Part shown: piece after piece, positions 50,248 through 60,262 of the stretch | Layout: each line of letters opens with the position of its first letter | How positions within the stretch are numbered: the first letter of the stretch is position 1 | Source of the DNA: Aurantibacter_A sp039941195 | GTDB lineage: Bacteria > Bacteroidota > Bacteroidia > Flavobacteriales > Flavobacteriaceae | DNA length: 64,000 bases | Assembly (NCBI RefSeq): GCF_039941195.1 | Contig: NZ_JBDVFA010000100.1 | Coordinates: forward strand, 24,658 to 88,657 | Direction of reading: 5' to 3' | Program-made: the position numbers and the translations under genes | The notes under the pieces: generated by a model | Databases searched by the model: none | Seen by the model: only the letters and a program-made list of their open reading frames with translations | What the model was told of the DNA's origin: nothing

Positions 50248-52449
50248 TTAGGCTTTTTTAAATTTTAAGGTAAAGATAGTTCCCTTATTTAATTCGCTTG
50301 TTAATTCTATTTTACCATTCATAGCTTCAATTTGGTTTTTGGTAATAAAAAGACCAATTCCTTTGGCATCTTTATTATTATGAAAAGTCTTATACATACC
50401 AAAAATTTTCTTACCATGCCGCTTTAAATCAATTCCTAGACCATTATCAGCAAATTTAATTTCAATGAATTCGTCTTTAATTTCTGATGAAATACTAATT
50501 TTTGGCTTGCGATCTGGTGATGAATATTTAAGTGAGTTTGAAAAAAGATTAAGTAAAATACTGTCTAAATATGCGGGTACCACATTTACAAAATGCGTTT
50601 TACAGATGTTAAATTCATAAACAGCATTTTTTTCTTGAATTAGACCAGTAAGCGTATCCTTTACACGATTGACTGCATTTAATAGACTTTCGCTCTTCAT
50701 TGTTTCAAGAGCACCTGTTTTAATTAAAACAACTTCATTTAAATGATGTACAGTTTCATTTAAACTTTCAGCTGCATTCCCTAACATTTTTTCAATGTTC
50801 TGTTTTTCGGAATGGTCGCTTTCTAGATTTAAAAATCTAGTTAACATCAACATATTACTCGAATGTGATCTAAGGTTATGCGAAACAATATGTGCAAAAT
50901 TCATTAAACTAGCATTCTGACCCTTGGTAACTTCAACCAGCGTTTTTAGTCGCTTTTCAGCTTCAATTCTAGAGGTCATATTTACAATTTGACCAATTAA
51001 ATGCGAAATTTTACCATTTATATCATTTACCGAAGTTATTGATATCATTGAATGAATAATGGTACCATTTTTATGATAGAATCTTTTTTCAGCTTGAATG
51101 CTCGATACTTCACCAGATACTAATCTTTTTTTAAATGTTTGAGACTTTTTAATGTCATCAGGAAAAGTAATGTCGAATGCTGTTCTATTTAGTAGTTCTT
51201 TACGAGTATAACCTAACATTTTGCAAAAAGCGTCGTTAACTTCAACCATAGTTCCTTTCAGGTTAACTTTGGTCATTCCAACATTGGAATTTGAAAAGAT
51301 AGCAGTAAAAGATTCGTTATTGCGTAAAAGCTCTAATTTGGTGTTTTTAAATTCGGTTATATCCCAATTAGCACCTATAATTTTTATTGGCTTGTTTTCG
51401 GAATCATAAATTATTGCACCCCTACCTTTAATATGCCGGATTGTATTATCAGGCCATATAATTCTAAAATCTGTATTAAATTCTTTTTGACCGGTAAGTG
51501 CTAACTTAATTGCTTTTACACTTTTATCGTAATCGTCGGGATGTAAAATAGAACGTAATGTTTCGTATCCTGCAAAAGTGTTTTTGTCTGCTTTATATAT
51601 GTCAAAAGTAATATCATCCCAGTGGAGACTATTATCTTCAAAATCATAATTCCAAATACCAATTTTGGCTGCACTAGTAGCCATTGCCAACCGGTCAGAA
51701 ACTTTATGATAATCTATTTCTATCCTTTTCTTCTCGTCAATATCTTGGAAAGTGCCGTAAACTCGAATACATTCTCCATTAAACATTTCTGTTTCACCCT
51801 TTGCCCGAACCCAAAGCTCCTTGCCTTTTGCTGTAACTATTTGAAGTTCTAAATCCCAGCTGGTACCCTCTGCTATAGCTTCACTTACACATCTTGTAAT
51901 TTCGTCTTTAGAAGTTCCTTCCTTGTAAAAGTTTATGGAGGTTTCTAAATCGGGTTGGAAATCTAGTGGTACTTCGTGTATTTCTTTAGTAACAGCTGTC
52001 CAATGTACTTGTCCGTTACGTAAATCAACTTCCCACCCTCCAATCCGTGCTACTTTTTGAGCTTTAAGTAGTACTTCTTCACGATGTCGGTCAACAGTTA
52101 TGTCTTCTTCAATTATAGATAAACCAGCGATTATTCCATTTTCATTATTCCAAGAATTAATGGCACATTTAGTCCACTTTATTCTACCAAAGGTGTCAAT
52201 TGATTTGAATGTTTTCGATGCAATCTGTTGTCCTTGCAGGCAATGTAGGTGCATTTGTCTAGCCTCATCAGAAGTGTTAGGTAAAATATTATAATATGAC
52301 TCACCTATTAATGAAGTTTTACTTTTAGCTATGTCCTTCAGCCACACATCCGAATAACCAATTATATGCATATTCGTATCCACAACGACTACCGCCTTTG
52401 GTGAACTTTTTACAAATAAAGAAATAGATGATGTTACTAAATCGGTCAT
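50248..52449 (-). CDS. multi-PAS sensor histidine kinase
   Basis: A 733-residue kinase without predicted membrane spans, so a cytosolic sensor. About four PAS domains: SPKAVVVVDTNMHIIGYSD (from about 14), ARIGGWEVDLRNGQVHW (from about 133), AAKIGIWNYDFEDNSLHW (from about 255), and NSNVGMTKVNLKGTMVEVN (from about 385). The phospho-acceptor is H524 in IVSHNLRSHSSNML. The ATPase domain has LNLFSNSLKYSS, FADNGLGIDL and KGIGLFITKNQIEAMNGK. The signal is unknown; haem, flavin or small molecules are typical of PAS. Paired with the response regulator downstream. Confidence 0.92.
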   Translation of the reverse strand: MTDLVTSSISLFVKSSPKAVVVVDTNMHIIGYSDVWLKDIAKSKTSLIGESYYNILPNTSDEARQMHLHCLQGQQIASKTFKSIDTFGRIKWTKCAINSWNNENGIIAGLSIIEEDITVDRHREEVLLKAQKVARIGGWEVDLRNGQVHWTAVTKEIHEVPLDFQPDLETSINFYKEGTSKDEITRCVSEAIAEGTSWDLELQIVTAKGKELWVRAKGETEMFNGECIRVYGTFQDIDEKKRIEIDYHKVSDRLAMATSAAKIGIWNYDFEDNSLHWDDITFDIYKADKNTFAGYETLRSILHPDDYDKSVKAIKLALTGQKEFNTDFRIIWPDNTIRHIKGRGAIIYDSENKPIKIIGANWDITEFKNTKLELLRNNESFTAIFSNSNVGMTKVNLKGTMVEVNDAFCKMLGYTRKELLNRTAFDITFPDDIKKSQTFKKRLVSGEVSSIQAEKRFYHKNGTIIHSMISITSVNDINGKISHLIGQIVNMTSRIEAEKRLKTLVEVTKGQNASLMNFAHIVSHNLRSHSSNMLMLTRFLNLESDHSEKQNIEKMLGNAAESLNETVHHLNEVVLIKTGALETMKSESLLNAVNRVKDTLTGLIQEKNAVYEFNICKTHFVNVVPAYLDSILLNLFSNSLKYSSPDRKPKISISSEIKDEFIEIKFADNGLGIDLKRHGKKIFGMYKTFHNNKDAKGIGLFITKNQIEAMNGKIELTSELNKGTIFTLKFKKA

Positions 52450-52604
52450 GTACTACAGAAAAACATTCTAGTTTATTACTACTAAACGTAAGAAATCACT
52501 TAAAAAGTATGTAGTACCGTCCAAAAATACTTATAAGAGTAATGTCTCCTGAAATCAGTAATTTTAGTGCTTGATTTAAAGCTATTTAACGAAGAATAAT
52601 TTGT

Positions 52605-54221
52605 TTAATTATCTAGGATAAAAGTCTCTTCTAATTCCCAATTAGCTCTTATTTCTAGCGTGTCTGGGTAATAACTAACTCTTTCTGGCTGTAATTTTTT
52701 TAGAAAATTACCTGTATCCCAAACTTTATTTCCATTTGTATCAAAAATAACCCTCAAAAAGTATTTAGAAGGTTCTACATTGTTGAATTCAAGAATTTCG
52801 GGCTTTTCTGTGTAAATTTCTTGTTTAAGCTCGCCTTGTTGGTCAGTAAGTTGAATTACTAATGGGTAGGAAGTAGAATCGGTTTGTACCTTCAATCTTA
52901 AATTCCCATAATCTGCTGGACTGTTTGTAGATAAACTATAATTTATAGTATCATTAACCTCATTGAAAAAATCGGTTACTGCGCCTGGCATCAGGTTAAG
53001 GGCGTAGTTTTGATTAGGTTCTTTTTCAAAATCGAAATCAATTTCGTTTTCTATACTATCAATCATGACCTTAAAATTCACCTTAAGTGAGTCTTTATCA
53101 ATCATACTAAATTTGGTAGTATCAATTTTTGAAATAGGTGTATTTAACGTTATCGCAAAATCTTTATTAAAATTTAACCCACCAGACTGATTTGGACTTA
53201 ATTGCAGTGAATCTGTTTCTACCTTTCGTTTTTTAACTGAAAATGTGTCAATTATTGAAAGTTTGTCATTTATAGCTAGAAAAACAATGGAATCTAAATC
53301 TGTTGGAGTAAACCAAAAATTAAGTGTATCCTTATTTCGTAATTTTAAAAGTCGATAATTAACAGAGTCTGGCAAAACTGTTAAATTCTCAATTCTAAAA
53401 TCCTCTCGTAAACCATAATATCCAAAAGCTATTTTGTTTGTCGCTTCAAAACTGGGTACCTGTATGCTGTAATTTTGTATTTCTTTAAATAAAGTAAGTA
53501 GATACGTGCTATCTGTAGGTAAACTAAGGGTATCTTGAGAAAAGGCAATCTTATCGGCGTTTTGATCAAAAATGTTGTTTTTAGCCTCATCTTTTAATGC
53601 AAATAACCTGTATTTGCCAGCTTTTATGTTTTTGAGAGTGAATATTACCGTGCTGTCTAAAGTATTGGTAATATAATTGGGAGGTTTTTTAAAGATGGTT
53701 GAATCGTTATAGGCCGTGTCAATCTCGTACAACATAACACTAATAAACTCTTCAGCTTTTCTTTTGAATGCATCTCGTACTACACCAGATACGGTTAAGG
53801 AGTCAATATAAGTTCCTGTAGAAAAAACATAACTTAAAAAACTGCTTGGATTGCCTTCGTTATGGTCGACAATACTCTGACCAAAATTGAAGGTATACGT
53901 AGTGTTTTCTCTAAGCGTATCCTTAATTTGTATCTCAACATATTTGCTTGCACCTCCTTGCGGTGTTATCGTAGGTGTATATTCTAAAGGTGGTGAAACG
54001 ATTAATTGATCTTGAATATCTTTTAATGTTATGTACTCGTCAAAGTAAAGCCGTATTCGTTTGGCTTTAAATTCAATGGACATATTTGGAGGAACCGCTT
54101 TCAATAAAATTGGAGGCTCAGTGTCTTTAGGCCCACCAGTTGGACTACCCCGGTTTGCACATTTAACCAGTGCAGCGGCTATTAAAAAGATAAAAACACA
54201 ACCGATAAAGCGTCTCGTCAT
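52605..54221 (-). CDS. Ig-like domain lipoprotein
   Basis: A 538-residue lipoprotein: lipobox Cys about 21 (AALVKCANRG), followed by an Ig_5-type domain (about 30-135) with GGPKDTEPPILLKAVPPN, a segment typical of Bacteroidota envelope proteins, and IRLYFDEYITL. The remainder is beta-rich with a CNA-B-like FTLKNIKAGKYRLFALKD and, near the end, PSKYFLRVIFDTNGNKVWDTG. It is presumably a surface or outer-membrane anchored structural protein; no enzyme motif was seen. Lies 76 bases after comF on the same strand. Confidence 0.82.
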   Translation of the reverse strand: MTRRFIGCVFIFLIAAALVKCANRGSPTGGPKDTEPPILLKAVPPNMSIEFKAKRIRLYFDEYITLKDIQDQLIVSPPLEYTPTITPQGGASKYVEIQIKDTLRENTTYTFNFGQSIVDHNEGNPSSFLSYVFSTGTYIDSLTVSGVVRDAFKRKAEEFISVMLYEIDTAYNDSTIFKKPPNYITNTLDSTVIFTLKNIKAGKYRLFALKDEAKNNIFDQNADKIAFSQDTLSLPTDSTYLLTLFKEIQNYSIQVPSFEATNKIAFGYYGLREDFRIENLTVLPDSVNYRLLKLRNKDTLNFWFTPTDLDSIVFLAINDKLSIIDTFSVKKRKVETDSLQLSPNQSGGLNFNKDFAITLNTPISKIDTTKFSMIDKDSLKVNFKVMIDSIENEIDFDFEKEPNQNYALNLMPGAVTDFFNEVNDTINYSLSTNSPADYGNLRLKVQTDSTSYPLVIQLTDQQGELKQEIYTEKPEILEFNNVEPSKYFLRVIFDTNGNKVWDTGNFLKKLQPERVSYYPDTLEIRANWELEETFILDN

Positions 54222-54297
54222 GGGATATTTTCAAAGTAATTCTATAACAAAGAAACGACTTAAATTAAATAAATGGAAGGTTTTATGATTTGATCAT

Positions 54298-55008
54298 TTA
54301 TGCGCGTAAAGGAACTACTGCCATACTAGCCACATAGATGTTGATATTTTTAGATTTTTGTAAGGCCTTGGCACAAAGTTCTATTGTTGCTCCAGTAGTA
54401 ATAATGTCATCAACCAATAAAACATTTTTATTTGCTAAATCCATTGAATTTGATAGCGTATACAGTGATTTGTTCTCGAACCAACGACCCAATCTCCCTT
54501 TTTTGGTTTGCGTTTTCGAATTGGATGTTTTAAGTAATATATCGTCCCTAAACTCAGCATTTAAATTAGTGGCTAAGTGCTTAGCAAATCGTGTAACTTG
54601 ATTATAACCTCTTCGTTGTAATTTTTTGCGGTGCAAAGGAACTGGAACTACATAGTCGATAGCATCGATAAAACCATTAGTTTTTATAGTATTTCCGAAC
54701 CATTCGCCAATAAAATCTCCTACTATTTCTTGGTTCTTATATTTTAAATGGTGTAAAAGCTGTTGTACAATCCCATTTTCAGTGAAGAATAGAAAAGAAT
54801 TTGCCTTTTTAACGTTAATTCGCCCATAAAAAATACGGTCAACGGTATTTTCTACGTTAAAAGTATAATCGGTAAGCGGTAGATCATTTCTACAAGATGT
54901 GCATATAAGGTGTTCTCCACCCAATAAATGTGTATTACAACCAAAACACACCCTTGGGACTAGGATGCTGCTTATATCATTTACTATATTTGATAGTTTT
55001 GCACACAT
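54298..55008 (-). CDS. ComF family phosphoribosyltransferase-like protein
   Basis: A 236-residue cytosolic protein: double zinc ribbon at the start (C23xxC26 in VCFGCNTHL and C36xxC39 in ICTSCRNDL), then a PRTase fold with VVPVPLHRKKLQRRGYNQ and the PRPP loop VLLVDDIITTGATIE. ComF proteins assist DNA uptake in competent bacteria, but the fold is broadly conserved also where competence is unproved. First gene of a two-gene minus group with the Ig-like lipoprotein. Confidence 0.88.
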   Translation of the reverse strand: MCAKLSNIVNDISSILVPRVCFGCNTHLLGGEHLICTSCRNDLPLTDYTFNVENTVDRIFYGRINVKKANSFLFFTENGIVQQLLHHLKYKNQEIVGDFIGEWFGNTIKTNGFIDAIDYVVPVPLHRKKLQRRGYNQVTRFAKHLATNLNAEFRDDILLKTSNSKTQTKKGRLGRWFENKSLYTLSNSMDLANKNVLLVDDIITTGATIELCAKALQKSKNINIYVASMAVVPLRA

Positions 55009-55052
55009 TATTTTTAAACTAATAAAAAGTTGCCTACTTATAATTTTACTTG

Positions 55053-55955
55053 ATGAACGCCCAAGATAAAAAATTCAACAATAAAATAATTTTTGCTGCC
55101 TTGGTAGCTGTAATTATAGCGATTTTAATTGCTTACTACTACAGTTATACCCAGTCTCAGAGCGAAATTTTGTATCTAGAGAATGAAAAGGAAATTCTAG
55201 TGAAGGACCTAACGCTTATGAAAGCTGATTTAGATAGGCTAGCTTCTAGAAATGAAGTTGATGAAATTGAGCTCGAAAGGTCTAGATATGAGATACAACA
55301 ATTACAAGATTCTGTTGGGAGATTGAACTTTACAGTTGAAAAGTTACGTGAATATAAATCGGAACTTAGAAGACTTGAGGCTCAAAATGATAGTCTTAAG
55401 CTTAAAAACAACTTTCTTAAGTATAATAGCTCTTTATTAGTTGATAAATATGAGAATAGTCAAAGAGAAATTGCTTCGTTGCAAGAAGCTAGAAATGAAA
55501 TGACTAAGGTTGAGTCGCTACAACGTCAAAAACAGAAAGAGCTCAATGAAGAGTTGAAGAAAAAGAAATACTTAGAATTAGATAAAGAACAAACTGAAGG
55601 AGCAGGCTTACGTGTAAGAGATGAAAGTGCTATTATCACCACCAAGGCTTCAATAGTTGAAAAGCTTAGAGGTTGTATCACTATATCAGCAGATAGTGAA
55701 GCTAAAAAGCAAGAAAAAATTCTATACTTTCAATTTCTAGATTCAAACATGCGTATTGTTGAGGATAACGCCAACACGATTACAGTAAATGGTAATGTTT
55801 ATAGTAAAAGAGTACAACTTTTATATAGTGGCGAAGAAATGAGAGTTTGCGACTTTATTACCATACCAAAAGGATCTTTAGAAGGTGGAATTTATACCTT
55901 AAATGTATTTGAAAACGATAAACTTCTCTCATCAACTGAATTTCGTTTAAAATAA
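55053..55955 (+). CDS. membrane-anchored coiled-coil protein
   Basis: A 300-residue protein of unknown function. One transmembrane helix (about 11-31, IIFAALVAVIIAILIAYYYS), a long coiled-coil (about 36-180, with YLENEKEILVKDL and similar heptads), then a C-terminal beta domain (about 190-300) with GCITISADSEA and VCDFITIPKGSLEGGIYTLNVF. The layout suggests an inner-membrane protein with a periplasmic rod and head. The ATG is chosen over a TTG one codon upstream. Divergent from comF, 37 bases before glyS. Confidence 0.75.
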   Translation: MNAQDKKFNNKIIFAALVAVIIAILIAYYYSYTQSQSEILYLENEKEILVKDLTLMKADLDRLASRNEVDEIELERSRYEIQQLQDSVGRLNFTVEKLREYKSELRRLEAQNDSLKLKNNFLKYNSSLLVDKYENSQREIASLQEARNEMTKVESLQRQKQKELNEELKKKKYLELDKEQTEGAGLRVRDESAIITTKASIVEKLRGCITISADSEAKKQEKILYFQFLDSNMRIVEDNANTITVNGNVYSKRVQLLYSGEEMRVCDFITIPKGSLEGGIYTLNVFENDKLLSSTEFRLK

Positions 55956-55980
55956 TTTATTCCCTTAGATTGTAAAATTC

Positions 55981-55988
55981 TATTTTTG
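55981..55988 (+). promoter_or_regulatory. -7 promoter element abutting the glyS start
   Basis: TATTTTTG matches TAnnTTTG; only TCGA separates it from the ATG at 55993, so the transcript could begin at or within a base or two of the start codon. Confidence 0.45.
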
Positions 55989-55992
55989 TCGA

Positions 55993-57537
55993 ATGGCAAA
56001 ACAGGAAGACGATTTTAAAAAGGTAATTTCACACGCAAAGGAATACGGATATGTATTTCAATCTAGTGAAATATATGATGGATTAAGCGCTGTGTACGAC
56101 TACGCACAAAATGGTGCTGAATTAAAGAAAAATATACGGGAGTACTGGTGGAAAGCTATGGTACAGCTCAATGACAATATCGTTGGGATTGATTCGGCTA
56201 TTTTTATGCACCCTACCATTTGGAAAGCATCGGGCCATGTAGATGCCTTTAATGACCCCTTAATTGATAATAAAGATTCCAAAAAACGATATAGAGCAGA
56301 TGTTTTAGTTGAAGATTATGTAGCTAAAATTGAAAGCAAGATTGAAAGAGATGTCAAAAAAGCTTCTAAGCGTTTTGGTGATAAATTTAATAAAGAACAG
56401 TTTTTAGCTACCAACCCACGTGTAGTTGAATATCAAGGACAGGTAACTTCTATTTTAAAACGATTGGGTAAATCGTTGGAAAATGAAGATCTAGCAGATG
56501 TAAAAAAACTTATAGAAGAGTTGGAAATTGCTTGCCCAATGTCAGGGTCTAAAAATTGGACCGATGTTAAGCAGTTTAATCTAATGTTTGGTACAAAATT
56601 AGGAGCCTCTGCAGAAAGTGCTATGGACTTGTATTTGCGACCAGAAACAGCACAAGGTATTTTTGTAAACTTCTTAAACGTACAAAAAACGGGGCGTATG
56701 AAGATTCCGTTCGGAATTGCCCAAACTGGTAAAGCATTTAGAAATGAAATTGTCGCCCGACAATTTATCTTTAGAATGCGAGAGTTTGAACAAATGGAAA
56801 TGCAATATTTCATTAAGCCAGGTACGCAACAAGAATGGTACGAGAAATGGAAAGAAAATCGTATGAAATGGCACCTTTCTTTAAACATGGGTGAGGATAA
56901 TTATCGCTTTCATGATCATGAGAAATTAGCGCATTATGCCGATGCAGCTTCCGATATTGAGTTTCGTTTCCCTTTTGGATTCAAAGAGTTGGAAGGAATT
57001 CATTCTAGAACCGATTTCGATTTATCACAACACGAAAAGTTTTCTAGTAAAAAGCTACAATATTTTGATCCAGAAACAAGAGAGAGTTATGTGCCTTATG
57101 TATTAGAAACTTCTATTGGTTTAGATCGAATGTTTTTGGCAGTTTTCTCAAACTCTTTGAAAGAAGAACAACTAGAGAATGGCTCAACACGAACTGTTTT
57201 AAAACTTCCTGCTGTATTAGCTCCCACAAAAGCGGCTGTTTTCCCGTTAGTAAAGAAAGATGGGTTGCCTGATTTAGCTAAAGAGATTATAGCAGATTTA
57301 AAATGGGATTTCAATGTTTTATATGATGAAAAAGATGCTGTAGGACGTCGATATAGAAGACAAGATGCTAATGGTACACCTTTTTGTATTACTGTAGATC
57401 ATCAATCTTTAGAGGATAAAACAGTAACAATTAGACATAGAGATTCTATGGAACAAGAGCGTGTTGAAATAGCTGCATTAAAACAGATTATTCATGAAGC
57501 AGTGGATATGAAGTCTTGGTTAATGAAAATGGTTTAA
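55993..57537 (+). CDS. glyS: glycyl-tRNA synthetase (dimeric, class II)
   Basis: Charges tRNA-Gly in the cytosol. At 514 residues it is the single-chain alpha2 type, found in Bacteroidota, Archaea and eukaryotes, rather than the alpha-beta form of E. coli. Class II motif 2 lies in FRNEIVARQFIFRMREFEQ (about 252-270), motif 3 in ETSIGLDRMFLAVF near residue 373, and the YLRPETAQGIFVNF segment is also typical. The C-terminal anticodon domain starts at about 400 (VLAPTKAAVFPLV). A -7 element directly before the ATG hints at a leaderless mRNA. Confidence 0.96.
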   Translation: MAKQEDDFKKVISHAKEYGYVFQSSEIYDGLSAVYDYAQNGAELKKNIREYWWKAMVQLNDNIVGIDSAIFMHPTIWKASGHVDAFNDPLIDNKDSKKRYRADVLVEDYVAKIESKIERDVKKASKRFGDKFNKEQFLATNPRVVEYQGQVTSILKRLGKSLENEDLADVKKLIEELEIACPMSGSKNWTDVKQFNLMFGTKLGASAESAMDLYLRPETAQGIFVNFLNVQKTGRMKIPFGIAQTGKAFRNEIVARQFIFRMREFEQMEMQYFIKPGTQQEWYEKWKENRMKWHLSLNMGEDNYRFHDHEKLAHYADAASDIEFRFPFGFKELEGIHSRTDFDLSQHEKFSSKKLQYFDPETRESYVPYVLETSIGLDRMFLAVFSNSLKEEQLENGSTRTVLKLPAVLAPTKAAVFPLVKKDGLPDLAKEIIADLKWDFNVLYDEKDAVGRRYRRQDANGTPFCITVDHQSLEDKTVTIRHRDSMEQERVEIAALKQIIHEAVDMKSWLMKMV

Positions 57538-57546
57538 CAGAACTGA

Positions 57547-59622
57547 TTATAACCGATAACCTAACCGTACACCCCCGTAATAATTTATGCCATTACCGGG
57601 GTAGAAATAGCGTGGTTCACTGCCTCCAAAACCTTGGGTGTTAATTAGAACAGATTGTGCGTATGTAGCGTCTAAAAGATTGTTTATTCCAAAGTCTACG
57701 CCTAAAGTGAATTTAGGAGTTATTTTCTTTTGATATCCGATTTTGGTATGCACAATATTATACGAATCACTGTACAAAGAGTTCGCATCTGTTAATGGAA
57801 TTGAACTTACATATTGGTGTGTTGTATTCCAATAGAAATTATTGAAAAACTGCATTTGAAGCCCAGATGTAGCGCTATTTTTTGGAACACCAGTTAAAGG
57901 ATTCCCCGAAAAATCTTCACCTTCGTCAATAAATTCAACAAATTTATGATGATTGTGCGTATAGTTGATAAATGGAGTTATCTGTAAATTTGCCCCTAGT
58001 TTTAAATGATAACTTATAGCTAATTCAATTCCTTGATGCCTTGTTTTTCCTGCATTTTTTCCAATATATTGGTCGTCATTAACTCTTTCTGCAACCAATA
58101 AATTATTAATGTTCATTTGATATAAAGCAATGTTTATCGACAGCTTTTTGTCATCGAAATATAGTTGCGAACCAATTTCATAATTTACACCAGTTTCTTG
58201 AGAAATATCTGGGTTAATTACGCCATCAGGAGTTAAAGTTTCTTCTAAACTAGGGTTTGAAAACCCTCTGCTTACATTCGCATATAAACTGTTGTCGTTT
58301 TTAAAAGAATAGTTTAAATCAAGACTAGGAAGTAGTATAGCTTTAAAGCTACGTTTTGCACTTTTATTATTGATTCCGGAATTAAACTGATCTCGATAAT
58401 CGTAATTTGTTTTGTTGATATTTAGACCTAATTGTGCAGAAAACGCTTCAGAAAAAGGAACTAATAAGGTGCCAAATCCATTGAATTGCCTTCTATATTC
58501 TTTATTTGCGGAATACTGATTTCCTTGTAAACTACCATTTCCATTATTGTCTTCATATAAATTTTCAAATTGATTCCAATTATACTCATCCTTAAGTAAT
58601 TCACCGCCGAATGTGTATTCTGCAGCAATATCAGAAATATTTAATTTGCCAATGAATCTAGATCTTACCCCATAACCGTTGGTAAATTCATCTAATATTC
58701 CAAAAGGGGCAGGCTCGTAATGGTCTAAATAGTTGTAAAAAACACTAGTTGAATTTTTTAGTTTATCGCTAAAAGCATGTTCATAATTAAGTCCTAATAA
58801 GGTGTAATTATTAGCTTCATAACCTTGGGATACACGCCATGTATAGGTAACTTGTTTTGGGTTTTCAGCAAAAGCTGTTGCGCCTAATGAACTCGGTATT
58901 TGAGCCGAATAATCCATGTGATTTACAAGTAAACTTATTTTGTTTTTCTCATTTATTAAATAAGAAGTATTCAAAAGTACCCCGTCGCGTTCGAAATTGT
59001 TGTTGTCACGATATCCATCAGTTTCGGTATGGCCATATTGTAAACCAACCCGAAGTTTACCATCAAAATGATTGAATGATAAATTGTTCTTTATTAAGCC
59101 AAAAGATCCAACTGTAAAACTATTGAATAGATTTGTAGATTTACCTAAGGCTTGTTTTGGATTTAGAATTATTGCTCCTCCTAAATTACTTCCGAAAGCT
59201 GTTCCTTTAGGTCCTTTTACTACTTCAATTTGACTAATATTTTCTACATCATACGCTTCAATTTCAGATGTCCCTGATCCATTGGTAATAGGTATGTCAT
59301 TATAATACATTCGTAATTTATTCGTGCCAAAAAGCGTTCTTGATCCAATACCACGAATAGTGATTCTATTGGTGTTTAAAGCACCAGAGTGAATGTATAC
59401 TCCAGATATTTGGTTGATAGCAGAAACCATATCAATAGGACTATAATTTTGAAAAATTTTTGCGCCTAAAATATCAGATTGAGTAATGCCAGTAGTGTTT
59501 TTTGTCTTTAATGCGTCAAGAAGAATTACCTCGTCAAGTTGTGTAATACTGTCTTTTTGGGTAATGTCTTGGGCTTGAATAAATTGTAGGCCTAAAAGAA
59601 ATAGGAGGGAAATGTGTTTCAT
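57547..59622 (-). CDS. TonB-dependent receptor (iron-complex type)
   Basis: A 691-residue outer-membrane receptor with a signal peptide (MKHISLLFLLGLQFIQAQ). Unlike the others in this window it lacks the carboxypeptidase-like domain and begins with a TonB-box-like LDEVILLDA, then the plug (about 45-155) with ITIRGIGSRTLFGTNKLRMY and GPKGTAFGSNLGGAIILN, and a barrel ending YYGGVRLGYRL. This is the FecA/iron-complex type; the ligand is unproved. A small beta-barrel gene precedes it by 29 bases in the same unit. Confidence 0.88.
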   Translation of the reverse strand: MKHISLLFLLGLQFIQAQDITQKDSITQLDEVILLDALKTKNTTGITQSDILGAKIFQNYSPIDMVSAINQISGVYIHSGALNTNRITIRGIGSRTLFGTNKLRMYYNDIPITNGSGTSEIEAYDVENISQIEVVKGPKGTAFGSNLGGAIILNPKQALGKSTNLFNSFTVGSFGLIKNNLSFNHFDGKLRVGLQYGHTETDGYRDNNNFERDGVLLNTSYLINEKNKISLLVNHMDYSAQIPSSLGATAFAENPKQVTYTWRVSQGYEANNYTLLGLNYEHAFSDKLKNSTSVFYNYLDHYEPAPFGILDEFTNGYGVRSRFIGKLNISDIAAEYTFGGELLKDEYNWNQFENLYEDNNGNGSLQGNQYSANKEYRRQFNGFGTLLVPFSEAFSAQLGLNINKTNYDYRDQFNSGINNKSAKRSFKAILLPSLDLNYSFKNDNSLYANVSRGFSNPSLEETLTPDGVINPDISQETGVNYEIGSQLYFDDKKLSINIALYQMNINNLLVAERVNDDQYIGKNAGKTRHQGIELAISYHLKLGANLQITPFINYTHNHHKFVEFIDEGEDFSGNPLTGVPKNSATSGLQMQFFNNFYWNTTHQYVSSIPLTDANSLYSDSYNIVHTKIGYQKKITPKFTLGVDFGINNLLDATYAQSVLINTQGFGGSEPRYFYPGNGINYYGGVRLGYRL

Positions 59623-59651
59623 GTAAATTTCGTGAAACGTAAAAATAAAAC

Positions 59652-60173
59652 TTAAAATCGGAAACCAAGCGACAATCCAGCGCGATATATAAAGTTATTT
59701 TGATATTCTTCTACATTAATATTTCTGCCAAGTCCAGCAGAAATTTCTAAGGTTAATTTTTGACCAAAAGTTGACCATTTTCTACCTAATCCAAGACCTA
59801 ATGCTATTGAATTATAGTCATTATTTCTGGTCTCTAGATTATTGGTAACATCAATATCACTTGTGTAATATAGCCCAAAAGCTTCTGCAAAAATGCCACT
59901 TTTAGGGTTATATCCAAAATAGGCTCTTAAATTTGGCCCTATACCGAAATTACCAGTATTATTATGTGCATCACCATTAAAATAAATGGTTCCACCTATG
60001 CTCGTGTCTGGTGTAAAGTAGTACTCATACGAACTTTCAATTGCTGTTGTGGCTAAAAAACGTCCCATATTAAATCGTAGTTCATGATTATTGTAACTAT
60101 CTCGATACCCTTGCGCATTTACAAACAAACTGCTAGTAATGAATAAAATTAATAATAGCTTTTTCATATTCAT
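59652..60173 (-). CDS. small outer-membrane beta-barrel protein
   Basis: A 173-residue protein: signal peptide (ending SLFVNAQ), then alternating amphipathic strands with ELRFNMGRFLATTAIESSYE, TSIGGTIYFNG and the C-terminal strand YRAGLSLGFRF ending in Phe, the usual outer-membrane barrel signature. Length fits an eight-stranded barrel of the DUF3575/OmpW-like kind. First gene of a two-gene unit with a TonB receptor, so it may be regulated with iron (inference). Start ATG (60173) is followed by a second at 60167. Confidence 0.78.
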   Translation of the reverse strand: MNMKKLLLILFITSSLFVNAQGYRDSYNNHELRFNMGRFLATTAIESSYEYYFTPDTSIGGTIYFNGDAHNNTGNFGIGPNLRAYFGYNPKSGIFAEAFGLYYTSDIDVTNNLETRNNDYNSIALGLGLGRKWSTFGQKLTLEISAGLGRNINVEEYQNNFIYRAGLSLGFRF

Positions 60174-60262
60174 ATGTATTTATATTTTTCCTAAATCAAT
60201 TTGCGTTCCAAACTTTTTTAATCCTTAAAACATTCTTTATTTTCGAATTAAATTAGAAATCA

